DNA from: Variovorax paradoxus B4
Lineage (GTDB): Bacteria > Pseudomonadota > Gammaproteobacteria > Burkholderiales > Burkholderiaceae_C
Assembly: GCF_000463015.1 (NCBI RefSeq)
Contig: NC_022247.1
Span: 5,455,501-5,519,500, forward strand
Length of the DNA: 64,000 nt
Direction: 5' to 3'
Of the stretch, positions 17,708 through 25,795 are shown piece after piece (within the stretch, counting starts at the first letter, position 1; every line of letters starts with the position of its first letter). The notes under the pieces were generated by a model that saw only the letters and a program-made list of their open reading frames with translations, was not told the DNA's origin and did not search any database. A program made the translations under genes and the position numbers.

Positions 17708-17711
17708 CTAG
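17708..17711. repeat. target-site duplication CTAG (right copy)
   Basis: Right copy of the 4-bp duplication flanking the IS1380-family element; see the left copy at 16119-16122. Confidence 0.7.
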
Positions 17712-17802
17712 AGCCCACCCCCGTGGCGCGCATCGGCGCCCGCCGGGTCCGCCTGTCGGACAGTTCGACGGGCGGCAACCTTCTCTTACGACATGCCTGC
17801 CG

Positions 17803-18993
17803 CTATTTCCGGCAAGTGGCCGGCAGAGCCTTCTCCGGCAGGTCGTCGCCGGCCACGCAGTTCCAGGCAATGCCGTCGTCGGTGGCCGAGGGCTCCATGC
17901 GCAGCGTGCCCTTCACCTTTGGAAGCACCGCTTCGACCACCATGGTGTCCGGGTCGAGCGTCAGCTCCGAGCCGCCGGGCAGGGTTTCGGGCGCGCCGGC
18001 GGCGGCGAGGGAATCGGGAATCTCTTCCTTCTGCTTGTAGTAGTTGCCGAGCGCTTCGCGCACCGGTGCAGCTTCGGACCAGGCTTGCGAGACGACCGCG
18101 CGCGACTGGTATTGCTGGTAGGCCGGCAGGGCCACGGCAGCCAGCACGCCGATGATGGCCACCACCACCAGGAGCGCCAGCGCGCCGCCGCCGGCACGGC
18201 CGGTGTACGGCACGAAGACCGCGAGCACATAGGCCACCGGATTGCGGCTCGGCAGCTTCGCGCCCGGGTCGATGGCGCGCGCGACACGCTTGGTGAGCCA
18301 GGGATAGCCGGCGATCAGTTCATGGAACGAGGCCCAGAAGCCGCTGTTGCCGGTCGACTGGTCGGCGTAGCGCTGCAGGTCGACGTGGCGCCACTGCTGC
18401 GCGCTGGCGGCCAGCGCCACGAGCGCGCGGGGCGCGGAGTCGGGCTGCTTGCAGCAGGCGGCGCCGTGCAGGTCGCAGGTGTATTCCTGGGCCCGCGAAT
18501 AGGCGGCGCCGAGCAGCGGCAGCCAGAGCACCGGGGCGCGCCAGATGTGGCCCGTGAGGTGGCCGCGCCGGATGTGGCCCAGCTCGTGGCCGATGTAGAA
18601 GTTGATGCCGTCGGGCTGGGCTTCCATGGCGCCGACCACGTCGGACAGCAGCACCACGAAGTTGCGGCCGAAGAAGCGGGTGGCAAAGGCATTGAAGATG
18701 CCGTCGCCGTGCAGCAGGTAGGCCTCGGGCGGGTTCTCGATGCCGAGATGGCCGCAGCAGGCCTGGAAGCGGGCGTGCAGCTCGGGCAGCTGGGTGGGCG
18801 AGAGCTTCACGGCCGTGCCCTTGATCCAGGCGATGACGGCCGACTGTGCGAACACGTAGGCGATGAAGCCGAGCAGCACATAGACGAGCGCGATGCCCAG
18901 GGTGCCCAGGACCAGCAGCACCCAGACCAGCAGGCCGAGCCAGAGCGTGATGTTGCCGAGCCAGCGCTCGCGCGGATAGACCCATGGATCCAT
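17803..18993 (-). CDS. M48-family membrane metalloprotease fused to a C-terminal type IV pilin-like domain
   Basis: 396 aa. Residues 16-50 form one or two membrane spans. The zinc protease part has HELGH at 136-140 and a third ligand E170 in YSRAQEYTCDLHG, as in HtpX/M48 enzymes. After NPVAYVLAVFVPYTGRAGGG a second unit begins at about 268: LVVVAIIGVLAAVALPAYQQ, almost the consensus N-terminal helix of type IV pilins, then an alpha/beta body and two late cysteines (WNC...LPATC) spaced like the pilin disulfide loop. The prepilin-peptidase site and Glu5 are missing, so the domain is probably membrane-held and not assembled into pili. AGGAGG precedes the ATG. The role is unknown. Confidence 0.85.
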   Translation of the reverse strand: MDPWVYPRERWLGNITLWLGLLVWVLLVLGTLGIALVYVLLGFIAYVFAQSAVIAWIKGTAVKLSPTQLPELHARFQACCGHLGIENPPEAYLLHGDGIFNAFATRFFGRNFVVLLSDVVGAMEAQPDGINFYIGHELGHIRRGHLTGHIWRAPVLWLPLLGAAYSRAQEYTCDLHGAACCKQPDSAPRALVALAASAQQWRHVDLQRYADQSTGNSGFWASFHELIAGYPWLTKRVARAIDPGAKLPSRNPVAYVLAVFVPYTGRAGGGALALLVVVAIIGVLAAVALPAYQQYQSRAVVSQAWSEAAPVREALGNYYKQKEEIPDSLAAAGAPETLPGGSELTLDPDTMVVEAVLPKVKGTLRMEPSATDDGIAWNCVAGDDLPEKALPATCRK

Positions 18994-19115
18994 TGGAATT
19001 TCCTCCTCGATGCGGCCTGAAGGCCTGCGGTGTTGTGGTTTTTCTCCGCGCCTCCCCAGGCGCGACTTGCGAGCGCGCATCATGCCCCAGGAAGGGGCGG
19101 ATTTCGGCCCATGCC

Positions 19116-19156
19116 TAAGGGCTATTCGCTATTTGTCAGGTCATGGTCAGCCCTTA
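19116..19156. promoter_or_regulatory. inverted repeat upstream of Bug receptor gene
   Basis: TAAGGGCT (19116-19123) and AGCCCTTA (19149-19156) are perfect complements separated by 25 bp in the gap between the divergent M48-pilin gene and the Bug receptor. It may be an operator with two helical turns between half-sites or a hairpin in the leader. No regulator gene is adjacent, so this is only a candidate. Confidence 0.35.
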
Positions 19157-19199
19157 TGATCGCGGCCGTTTCTGCAATTCACCAACCCGAGAGACACTC

Positions 19200-20174
19200 A
19201 TGAAGAAACTGCTTGCATTCACGGCGTTCGCCGCTGCCGCCGCCGGCGTCTACGCCCAGGAGTTCCCCGCAGGCAAGACCGTCACGCTGGTAGTGCCTTT
19301 CTCCGCCGGCGGCCCCACCGACCGGGTGGCCCGCGATCTGGCCGAAGCCCTGCAAAAGACCCTGGGCACGACGATCGTGGTGGACAACACCGCCGGCGCC
19401 GGCAGCTCCATCGGCACCGCCAAGGTGGCCCGCGCCGCACCGGACGGCTACACGCTGCTGCTCAACCACATCGGCATGTCGACGATGCCGGCGCTCTACC
19501 GCAAGCTGCCGTTCAACGTCGAGAACGATTTCGAATACCTCGGCATGGTCAATGAAGTGCCGATGACGCTCATCGGCAAGCCCACCCTGCCCGCCAACAA
19601 CTACAAGGAGCTGACGACCTGGATCGCTGCCAACAAGGGCAAGATCAACCTCGGCAATGCCGGCCTGGGCGCTGCGTCGCACCTGTGCGGCCTGCTGTTC
19701 CAGAGCGCGCTCAAGGTCGAGATGACGCCGGTTCCCTACAAGGGCACCGCGCCGGCCATCGCCGACCTGCTGGGCGGCCAGATCGACCTGCTGTGCGACC
19801 AGACCACCAACACCACGTCGCAGATCGAGGCCAAGAAGGTCAAGGCCTACGCCGTGACCACGAGCAAGCGCCTGACCACGCCGGCCCTCAAAGACCTGCC
19901 GACGCTGGCCGAATCGGGCCTGAAGGACTTCGAGGTCTCGATCTGGCACGGCGTGTACGCGCCCAAGGGCACACCGGCACCGGTGCTGAAGAAGCTCAAC
20001 GAAGCCATCAAGGCCGCCATGAAGGACCCGGGCTTCGTCAAGCGCGAAGAGGCACTGGGCGCCGTGATCATCGCCGACAAGCGCACGGAACCGGCCGAGC
20101 ACAAGAAGTTCGTCTCGGCCGAGATCGCCAAGTGGGGCCCGATCATCAAGGCTGCCGGCGTGTACGCCGACTGA
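19200..20174 (+). CDS. Bug-family (TctC-like) tripartite tricarboxylate transporter substrate-binding protein
   Basis: 324-aa periplasmic receptor with signal peptide MKKLLAFTAFAAAAAGVYA cut before QEF. Family motifs: VTLVVPFSAGGPTDRVARDL, DNTAGAGSSIGTAKVARAAPDGYTLL, GLGAASHLCGLLFQ and VPYKGTAPAIADLLGGQIDLLCD. The start at 19200 is set by the signal peptide; the frame is open 19 codons further up. It is divergent from the M48-pilin gene and is followed by a strong terminator, so it is a single-gene unit. Ligand and membrane partners are not evident. Confidence 0.93.
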   Translation: MKKLLAFTAFAAAAAGVYAQEFPAGKTVTLVVPFSAGGPTDRVARDLAEALQKTLGTTIVVDNTAGAGSSIGTAKVARAAPDGYTLLLNHIGMSTMPALYRKLPFNVENDFEYLGMVNEVPMTLIGKPTLPANNYKELTTWIAANKGKINLGNAGLGAASHLCGLLFQSALKVEMTPVPYKGTAPAIADLLGGQIDLLCDQTTNTTSQIEAKKVKAYAVTTSKRLTTPALKDLPTLAESGLKDFEVSIWHGVYAPKGTPAPVLKKLNEAIKAAMKDPGFVKREEALGAVIIADKRTEPAEHKKFVSAEIAKWGPIIKAAGVYAD

Positions 20175-20198
20175 TTTTTCCCGCGCTCTGAAAAACAA

Positions 20199-20229
20199 GC
20201 CGCCGGCCCTCGGGTCCGGCGGCTTTTTT
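20199..20229 (+). terminator. rho-independent terminator
   Basis: GCCGCCGG (20199-20206), a 9-base loop, CCGGCGGC (20216-20223), then TTTTTT. An 8-bp perfect GC stem plus T-run ends the Bug gene transcript. The lipoprotein gene converges on it from the other side, and the A-run before the stem makes it potentially bidirectional. Confidence 0.9.
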
Positions 20230-20251
20230 CATGGCGTGACAGCAGGAAAAA

Positions 20252-22369
20252 TCAGGGAAGCGTGACCGTCCACGCCTCGAAGTTCTTGCGCACGTCGACC
20301 TGGCGCGCGGTGCGGGCCGTGAAGCCGAAGGTGCTGATCGAGGAGCCCTGGGCGTACTGCCAGCTGCTGTTGCCGGCCGGCACGCAGTGCGTGTCGCTGC
20401 CGCTCACCGGCTGGCAATAGACCATGGCCTTGCGCGCGGTGCTGCGCACGGTGACGGTTTCGCTGAAGCGGGCGCCGCCAGCGCCCGGGGCCCTGCCGAA
20501 GACGCTGAACGAGGTGGGCGCGAGCGCACCGGCCGGAACCGTCCATCCGTCGAGGCCGCCGTCGGCGCTGAAGTCGACGTTGTTGGGCTCCGAAGGCGTC
20601 GGGGCCGCAAAGACGATGCCGCGCGGGCTGCCCAGGCTTTCCGCGAGCACCTCGGCACGCAGGGCGGGCGTGAGCTCCACCATGGGCGTCTGCACGGCTT
20701 CCGCGATGGTGGGCACGCGGGAGAAGGTGCGCACGTACTGCACCACGTTCGGCGTGGCACCGTCGGCGCGGAAGAATTCGAGCTTCCACACCGACTGGTC
20801 GGCGATCTTGCCGAGTTCCTCGTCGGTGTACGCCGGCGTGGCAAAGAGGTTGGCGTTGTCGAAATCGCTCGGACTGCCGGGCTGGGCCGGGTCGAGGTAG
20901 CGTGCGGACATGCGCCACACCGCCGAGTTCAGGGCCGAACCGGCCGTGCCGTCCGGGGTGAGCACCAGCGAGTTGAGGCCGGCCTTGGGCACCAGCACCA
21001 GTTCCTTGCCCGGCAGCGATGCGGTCGTTGCCACCACCTTCGAAAGAACCGGGTCGCCATTGCCGTCGCGCACGTTGTCGACCGAAACGGCGTAGCCGAC
21101 CGAGTGGAACACCAGGTTCTGGTGCTTCAGGAAGTCCTTCTTGTCGAGCTGCGGGCGCACGAAGGCGCGGTAGGTGTTGCTGTTGCCGGTGAGCTTCAGC
21201 GCGCCGTCCACGATCTTCGCGTTGAAGACGTCGTTGTCGGTGTTGCCCAGAACGTCGGTCCAGCGGTAGGTGAGCGCAACATCGCCGTTCTTGTGGAAGT
21301 ATTCGAAGTTGCCGCGGTCGTGCTTCAGGTTGGTGGGGCCGGAGCGGAACAGGCTTTCGAACGAGCGGCGCGCACCACTGCTCACGCGGCCGATGGGCGC
21401 GCCGGCCGCCACGAAGCTGGCCGGATCGTCGTTCACGAACAGCGTGCGGCAGGCCGGCGCCACCACGTTGGCGGCGCTGCCGTAGGCATTGCCGTCTGCC
21501 TCGATGGGGCTGTCGACCCGCTGTGCGAGCGGCAGCGCATAGCAGGCATTGATGCGATCGAGCAGCGCCTGCACCATGGCCGGCGTGGGCGGCTGCACCA
21601 GCGTTGCGGCATCGATGGCGGGCAGCGCCGCAATGGTGGCGTCGCCGCTGCGAAAGACGATGGACACGGGCGGGCTGTCTTCGCCGGCGGGCAGCGCCTT
21701 CACCGTGATCTCGATGTTGGATGCCGTGCCGTCGGGGCGCACCGACACGTTGAGCGCGTCCAGCACGCGGTCCTGGCCGGTACCGTTGGCCTGGAACTCG
21801 CCGCTCATCGGATCGATGCTCGCATCGAGCGCGGTCAGCAGCGGCTGCAGCGCGGCCAGCAGCTTGGCCACCTGGTCGCCGATCGATCCCGCCGTGACGG
21901 CGCCGGCGTCGGCCTGGATCGCCGCGGCCAGCTTGGCCGGGTCGCCGTTGGGCGCGAGCTGCGCCACGACGATGGTGGTCAGCGGCGTCACGTTGGTGGT
22001 GCCGGTGGCGGTGCTGGCGGTGGTGCTGTAGAGGGTGAGGTCGTCGCGCACGGCCTGGATCACCAGCGGCGCCTTGGTGCCCGCGGGCAGCGAGCAGCTG
22101 TAGCTGCCTTCGGGCGTGGTGGTCACTTCGCAGACCTTGGCACCGGTCTGGTCGAACACCGTGAGCACCGCGCCGGCAAATGCCGCGCCGGTGGCGACGG
22201 TGCCGCTCAAGGTGGTGCCGGCCGCCGCGGGCGGGTCGCCGCCGCTCGAAGCCGGCGGGATGAAGCTGAACCCGCCGCCGCCTCCTGCGCCCCCTCCGCC
22301 GCACGCGCCGAGCAGCGCCAGGGTGACAACGGACAGCGCATGGGGAATCTTGCGGGTGAGAGAGGGCAT
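20252..22369 (-). CDS. large putative lipoprotein of unknown function
   Basis: 705-aa exported protein. The signal peptide ends in the lipobox LLGAC, followed directly by a Gly-rich tether (GGGGAGGGGG), so it is lipid-anchored. Residues about 50-110 resemble a carboxypeptidase-regulatory-like beta domain (SGTVATGAAFAGAVLTVFDQ). The rest is a long beta-rich region with no recognised catalytic motif. Two internal cysteine pairs (NACYALPLA, APACRTLF and YCQPVSGSDTHC) suggest an oxidised, extracytoplasmic location. It diverges from a LuxR-type regulator gene with a 20-bp palindrome between them. Its leader holds a short hairpin at 22397-22413. Function unknown. Confidence 0.85.
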   Translation of the reverse strand: MPSLTRKIPHALSVVTLALLGACGGGGAGGGGGFSFIPPASSGGDPPAAAGTTLSGTVATGAAFAGAVLTVFDQTGAKVCEVTTTPEGSYSCSLPAGTKAPLVIQAVRDDLTLYSTTASTATGTTNVTPLTTIVVAQLAPNGDPAKLAAAIQADAGAVTAGSIGDQVAKLLAALQPLLTALDASIDPMSGEFQANGTGQDRVLDALNVSVRPDGTASNIEITVKALPAGEDSPPVSIVFRSGDATIAALPAIDAATLVQPPTPAMVQALLDRINACYALPLAQRVDSPIEADGNAYGSAANVVAPACRTLFVNDDPASFVAAGAPIGRVSSGARRSFESLFRSGPTNLKHDRGNFEYFHKNGDVALTYRWTDVLGNTDNDVFNAKIVDGALKLTGNSNTYRAFVRPQLDKKDFLKHQNLVFHSVGYAVSVDNVRDGNGDPVLSKVVATTASLPGKELVLVPKAGLNSLVLTPDGTAGSALNSAVWRMSARYLDPAQPGSPSDFDNANLFATPAYTDEELGKIADQSVWKLEFFRADGATPNVVQYVRTFSRVPTIAEAVQTPMVELTPALRAEVLAESLGSPRGIVFAAPTPSEPNNVDFSADGGLDGWTVPAGALAPTSFSVFGRAPGAGGARFSETVTVRSTARKAMVYCQPVSGSDTHCVPAGNSSWQYAQGSSISTFGFTARTARQVDVRKNFEAWTVTLP

Positions 22370-22396
22370 CGGTGGGCTCTTCGAAAAGGTTGAAAG

Positions 22397-22413
22397 CCCC
22401 GGACCATCCGGGG
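22397..22413 (-). other. 7-bp perfect hairpin in the lipoprotein leader
   Basis: CCCCGGA-cca-TCCGGGG on the plus strand forms a 7-bp GC stem with a 3-base loop, 28-44 bp upstream of the lipoprotein start. It could affect mRNA stability or start access. There is no T-run, so it is not called a terminator. Confidence 0.4.
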
Positions 22414-22446
22414 TCCGCAAACAATAGCTTTCACTTTTCCAAAAAA

Positions 22447-22466
22447 AATGATGCAAATGCATCATT
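22447..22466. promoter_or_regulatory. 20-bp palindrome between lipoprotein and LuxR-type regulator genes
   Basis: AATGATGCA-AA-TGCATCATT: 9-bp perfect arms around a 2-bp centre, in an AT-rich island. The length and symmetry match sites of LuxR-type dimers. It lies 77 bp upstream of the lipoprotein start and 83 bp upstream of the chosen regulator start, so it can control both divergent genes. Confidence 0.7.
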
Positions 22467-22549
22467 CTTGAAATCCGCCGGCGGGCCGCAGGATGGAATC
22501 ACCGGAACATGGGATGCGCGCTGCGCAGGCGCGATGGAAAACTTCGACG

Positions 22550-23530
22550 ATGACCAGGCCAGCCGCCCTGCACGACTTCAGCGAGTTGCTGCTGCGGCTC
22601 TACCGGCTCTCGCACGAGCTGCCGATCGACGCCTTCCAGGATGCCGCGCTCGATCTCATCAAGCCGGTGCTGGCCTTCGACTCGTCGATGTGGGGCACCG
22701 CCACCCGCACCGACAGCGGCATCGACATCCACACCATCCATCTGCACAACCAGCCGGTGGAAATGCTGGCGGCCTACGAAGAGGTGAAGCACCTCGACAC
22801 CGCCGCGGTGGAAGTCGGCAAGCGGCCGAAGTCGACGCTCTCGTTCAACGCCAATGCCTGGTTCCATCGCAAGGACCAGGCGCAGCTGCGCGCATATGGC
22901 GAGCGCTTCGAGCAGTCCAATTTCTTCATCAGCTCGGACGTGCATCCGCAGACGAATTTCGTGCACTGGCTCAGCCTGTTCCGCTCGGACCCGGATGCGC
23001 ACGGCACCGAGAACGAACGGCAGCTGCTCGCCAGCCTGGCGCCGCACGTGATGCAGGCGCTGGCGCTCAACCGCATCGTGCACCTCGACCGGCTGGAGAG
23101 CGGCGGCCAGGCGCCGGGCGGCTCCGCCATCGGCGACCTGCGCGGCGTGCTCTATCACGCCGACCGTCCTTTCGAGGCGACGCTGAAGGCCGAGTGGCCG
23201 TCCTGGCACGGGCGGACCCTGCCCGATGCGCTGCTGAAGCATTTCCTCGGCGGCCATGCGCGCTACAGCGGACGGGCGGTCGTGGTCACGCACCACGTCG
23301 AGCAGCGCCTGCTGTTCCTCAAGAGCCGCAGGCGCTGCCTGGCCGACAGCCTGACGTCGCGCGAGCACACCATTGCCGAGCTGCTGGCCCGCGGCGACAC
23401 GCACAAGGACATTGCGGCCATCCTGAACCGCTCGCCCGCCACCGTGCGCAACCACATCCAGTCGATCTACGACAAGCTGCAGGTGGGCAACGTGGCGGGC
23501 CTGATCCAGGAGCTGCGGCTCGCGGGCTGA
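22550..23530 (+). CDS. LuxR-family (GerE-type HTH) transcriptional regulator
   Basis: 326-aa regulator. The C-terminal 60 residues are a clear LuxR/GerE HTH (LTSREHTIAELLARGDTHKDIAAILNRSPATVRNHIQSI). The roughly 260-residue N-terminal part is alpha/beta with GAF-like strands (FDSSMWGTAT) and is not a receiver domain; no acyl-homoserine-lactone pocket signature and no luxI gene are seen, so quorum sensing is not proposed. The start is uncertain: 22550 (MTRPAAL) fits the fold, while 22493 adds 19 residues. The divergent lipoprotein gene and shared palindrome suggest it is the main target. Confidence 0.88.
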   Translation: MTRPAALHDFSELLLRLYRLSHELPIDAFQDAALDLIKPVLAFDSSMWGTATRTDSGIDIHTIHLHNQPVEMLAAYEEVKHLDTAAVEVGKRPKSTLSFNANAWFHRKDQAQLRAYGERFEQSNFFISSDVHPQTNFVHWLSLFRSDPDAHGTENERQLLASLAPHVMQALALNRIVHLDRLESGGQAPGGSAIGDLRGVLYHADRPFEATLKAEWPSWHGRTLPDALLKHFLGGHARYSGRAVVVTHHVEQRLLFLKSRRRCLADSLTSREHTIAELLARGDTHKDIAAILNRSPATVRNHIQSIYDKLQVGNVAGLIQELRLAG

Positions 23531-23547
23531 CCGGCCCGCGCCGTGCC

Positions 23548-25641
23548 TCACTTCGGCCTGATCGCGTCGGCCGTACCCTGGATGAAGGCCTTGATGCTCT
23601 CGATGTCGTCGCCCGAGAGCTTGCCGGTGAAGTCGGGCATGCCGCGCGCCATGGCCGGGCCCTTGAGGATGAACTTGTCGAGGTTCTCGATGTAGGCCGC
23701 ATCCATGTAGCCGAGGTTCGGAATGTTGCCGCCGCGGTCCACGCCCGGCACGCCGTGGCAGAACACGCAGTTGCTCACGTAGAGCATGGTGCCGGCCTGG
23801 ACCTTGGCGGGGTCGTACTTCACGCCCTGCACCAGCTTGTCCATGCGGTACTGCACGAAGTCGGGCATCTTCGCGGTGCCGCCCACTGCAAAGGTGTAGA
23901 CCGTGCCCGGGCCCTGCCGCTCGGTGGCGCGCTGCGCGAGGCCGTACACGCCGCCCCAGCCCACCGCGACCGACACGTACTGCTTGCCGTCCACCATGTA
24001 GGTGGTGGGCGCGGCCACCACGCCGGTGCCGGTGGCCGTCTCCCAGAGCTTCTCGCCGGTCTTCGCGTTGTAGGCCACCAGGCGCCCGTCGGCCGTGCCC
24101 TGGAACACCAGGTTGCCGGCGGTGGTGAGCGTGCCGCCGTTCCAGGGCGAGACGTAGTCCACGCCCCAGGCTTCCTTCTGCGCCACCGGGTCCCAGGCGA
24201 CGAGGCGGCCGAAGGGCTTGCTCTTGGGCGGCTCGGCGTTGGCGAACATGGCGGTGTTCCAGCCCAGCGCGGCATGCGGGCGGCCGGGTGCGTTCTGGTC
24301 GAACTTCCAGTCCTTGTCGTCCATCAGGTTGATCGGAATGTTCTGCGCCGGCAGGTAGGCCAGGCCCGTCTGCGGGTTGAACGACATCGGGTGCCAGTTG
24401 TGCGCGCCGAAGGGGCCGGGGATGCTGTCGCCGGGCTTGTCGTTCTGGCGTGCGGCGGCGATCTCGATGGGGCGGCCGTTCCTGTCGTAGCCCGTGGCCC
24501 AGTTCACGTCGACGAAATTCTTCGCCGAGATGAACTTGCCATTGGTGCGGTCGATGACGAAGAAGAAACCGTTCTTCGGCGCATGCAGCAGCACCTTGCG
24601 CGCCTTGCCGCCTAACGTGACGTTGGCCAGGATCATCGACTGGGTGGAGGTGTAGTCCCAGTTGTCGCCCGGCGTCTCCTGGTAGTGCCACACGTACTTG
24701 CCGGTGTCGGGGTTCAGGGCCACCACCGAGCCGAGGTAGAGGTTGTCGCCGCCCTTGGGACTGCGCTTCTTGTGCGCCCAGGGCGAGCCGTTGCCGGTGC
24801 CCACGTACATCAGGTTGAGCTCGGGGTCGAAGGCGAAGCTGTCCCACGCAGTGCCGCCGCCGCCGGCTTCCCAGTACTTGCCCGAAGGGTCCCAGGTCTT
24901 GGCGGCGCGCGCCATCGATTCGTCCTCGAAGGGCTTGGCCGGATCGCCCGGCACCACGAACCAGCGCCACTTCTGCTCGCCGGTCTTCGCGTCGTAGGCC
25001 GTGACGTAGCCGCGCACGCCGTACTCGGCGCCGCCGTTGCCGATGATGACCTTGCCCTTGAAGACGCGCGGCGCGCCGGTGATGGTGTAGGAGCCCTTCT
25101 GCCCCTCGATGGTGTTCTTTTCCCAGACCTTCTGCCCCGTGGCGGCGTCGAGCGCGATCAGCCGGCCGTCGTAGGCGCCCACGTAGACCTTGCCCTCGTG
25201 CAGCGCGACGCCGCGGTTCACCACGTCGCAGCAGCCCCTGAAGCCCTTGGATTTATCGACCTGCGGATCGAAGCTCCAGAGCTTCTGCCCGGTGCGCGTG
25301 TCGATGGCATGCACCACGCTCCACGACGCGGTGACGTACATGACGCCGTCCACCACCAGCGGCGTGGCCTCGACGCCGCGCGTGGACTCGAGGTTGTAGG
25401 ACCAGGCGAGGCCCAGCTGCTTCACGTTGCCGGCGTTCACCTGGTCGAGCTTGCTGAAGCGCGACTCGGCGTAGTCCAGGCCGTAGCTCGGCCAGTCGGG
25501 CGTCTTCTTCTGGGCCGCGTTGGCGCGAATGAAGTCGCCGTTCACCTGCTTGGCGGCCGAGGCCTGCGCCGCGACGGGCGAGCTGCCCAGGCACAGCAAT
25601 GCACCGGCGAGCACAAGCAAACCGGAGTGGATCTTTTTCAT
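23548..25641 (-). CDS. quinohaemoprotein (PQQ, type II) alcohol dehydrogenase
   Basis: 697-aa periplasmic enzyme oxidising alcohols with PQQ and passing electrons to its own haem c. The signal peptide is cut near VAA|QAS. The eight-bladed propeller shows repeated TGQKLWSF/TGEKLWET tryptophan-docking motifs. Active-site parts: vicinal C137-C138 (FRGCCDVVNRG), E206 and N284 as likely calcium ligands, catalytic D329 (GDNWDYTS). The +2 residue is Thr, as in calcium forms, not the extra Asp of lanthanide forms. The C-terminal cytochrome domain has C625-VF-C628-H629 and M668. AAGGAGA precedes the ATG. It diverges from a GAF/Fis regulator. No pqq biosynthesis genes are in the window. Confidence 0.93.
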   Translation of the reverse strand: MKKIHSGLLVLAGALLCLGSSPVAAQASAAKQVNGDFIRANAAQKKTPDWPSYGLDYAESRFSKLDQVNAGNVKQLGLAWSYNLESTRGVEATPLVVDGVMYVTASWSVVHAIDTRTGQKLWSFDPQVDKSKGFRGCCDVVNRGVALHEGKVYVGAYDGRLIALDAATGQKVWEKNTIEGQKGSYTITGAPRVFKGKVIIGNGGAEYGVRGYVTAYDAKTGEQKWRWFVVPGDPAKPFEDESMARAAKTWDPSGKYWEAGGGGTAWDSFAFDPELNLMYVGTGNGSPWAHKKRSPKGGDNLYLGSVVALNPDTGKYVWHYQETPGDNWDYTSTQSMILANVTLGGKARKVLLHAPKNGFFFVIDRTNGKFISAKNFVDVNWATGYDRNGRPIEIAAARQNDKPGDSIPGPFGAHNWHPMSFNPQTGLAYLPAQNIPINLMDDKDWKFDQNAPGRPHAALGWNTAMFANAEPPKSKPFGRLVAWDPVAQKEAWGVDYVSPWNGGTLTTAGNLVFQGTADGRLVAYNAKTGEKLWETATGTGVVAAPTTYMVDGKQYVSVAVGWGGVYGLAQRATERQGPGTVYTFAVGGTAKMPDFVQYRMDKLVQGVKYDPAKVQAGTMLYVSNCVFCHGVPGVDRGGNIPNLGYMDAAYIENLDKFILKGPAMARGMPDFTGKLSGDDIESIKAFIQGTADAIRPK

Positions 25642-25717
25642 CGTGGGTCTCCTTTGTGCCGCAAGGATCGTTCGCGCCGCACTCGCGTTCACCCTCGGGA
25701 TTTCCCCAGTCCGGCGC

Positions 25718-25734
25718 TGTTCCATTGCGGAACA
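25718..25734. promoter_or_regulatory. inverted repeat TGTTCC-N5-GGAACA between PQQ dehydrogenase and its regulator
   Basis: Perfect 6-bp arms with a 5-bp spacer, 77 bp upstream of the alcohol dehydrogenase start and 62 bp upstream of the regulator start. The form resembles activator sites of the AcoR/NtrC-like Fis-HTH proteins (dyads of about 17 bp). It is the best candidate site for the divergently encoded GAF/Fis regulator. Confidence 0.6.
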
Positions 25735-25795
25735 CATTCGACAGGGGCAGCGATCTCCCTTTCCTGATTCCCCATTTCGAGGAGCGGCGAACAGC

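Noticed and set aside
20387..22393. 668-codon plus-strand frame opposite the lipoprotein
   Set aside because: Low-complexity His/Arg/Gly shadow of the lipoprotein gene with no motif or ribosome site.
22550..23530. Quorum-sensing LuxR
   Set aside because: No acyl-homoserine-lactone pocket signature and no luxI-type gene in the window.
25642..25795. Sigma-54 promoter for the PQQ alcohol dehydrogenase
   Set aside because: No GG-N10-GC element found, and the adjacent regulator lacks the AAA+ domain needed for sigma-54.
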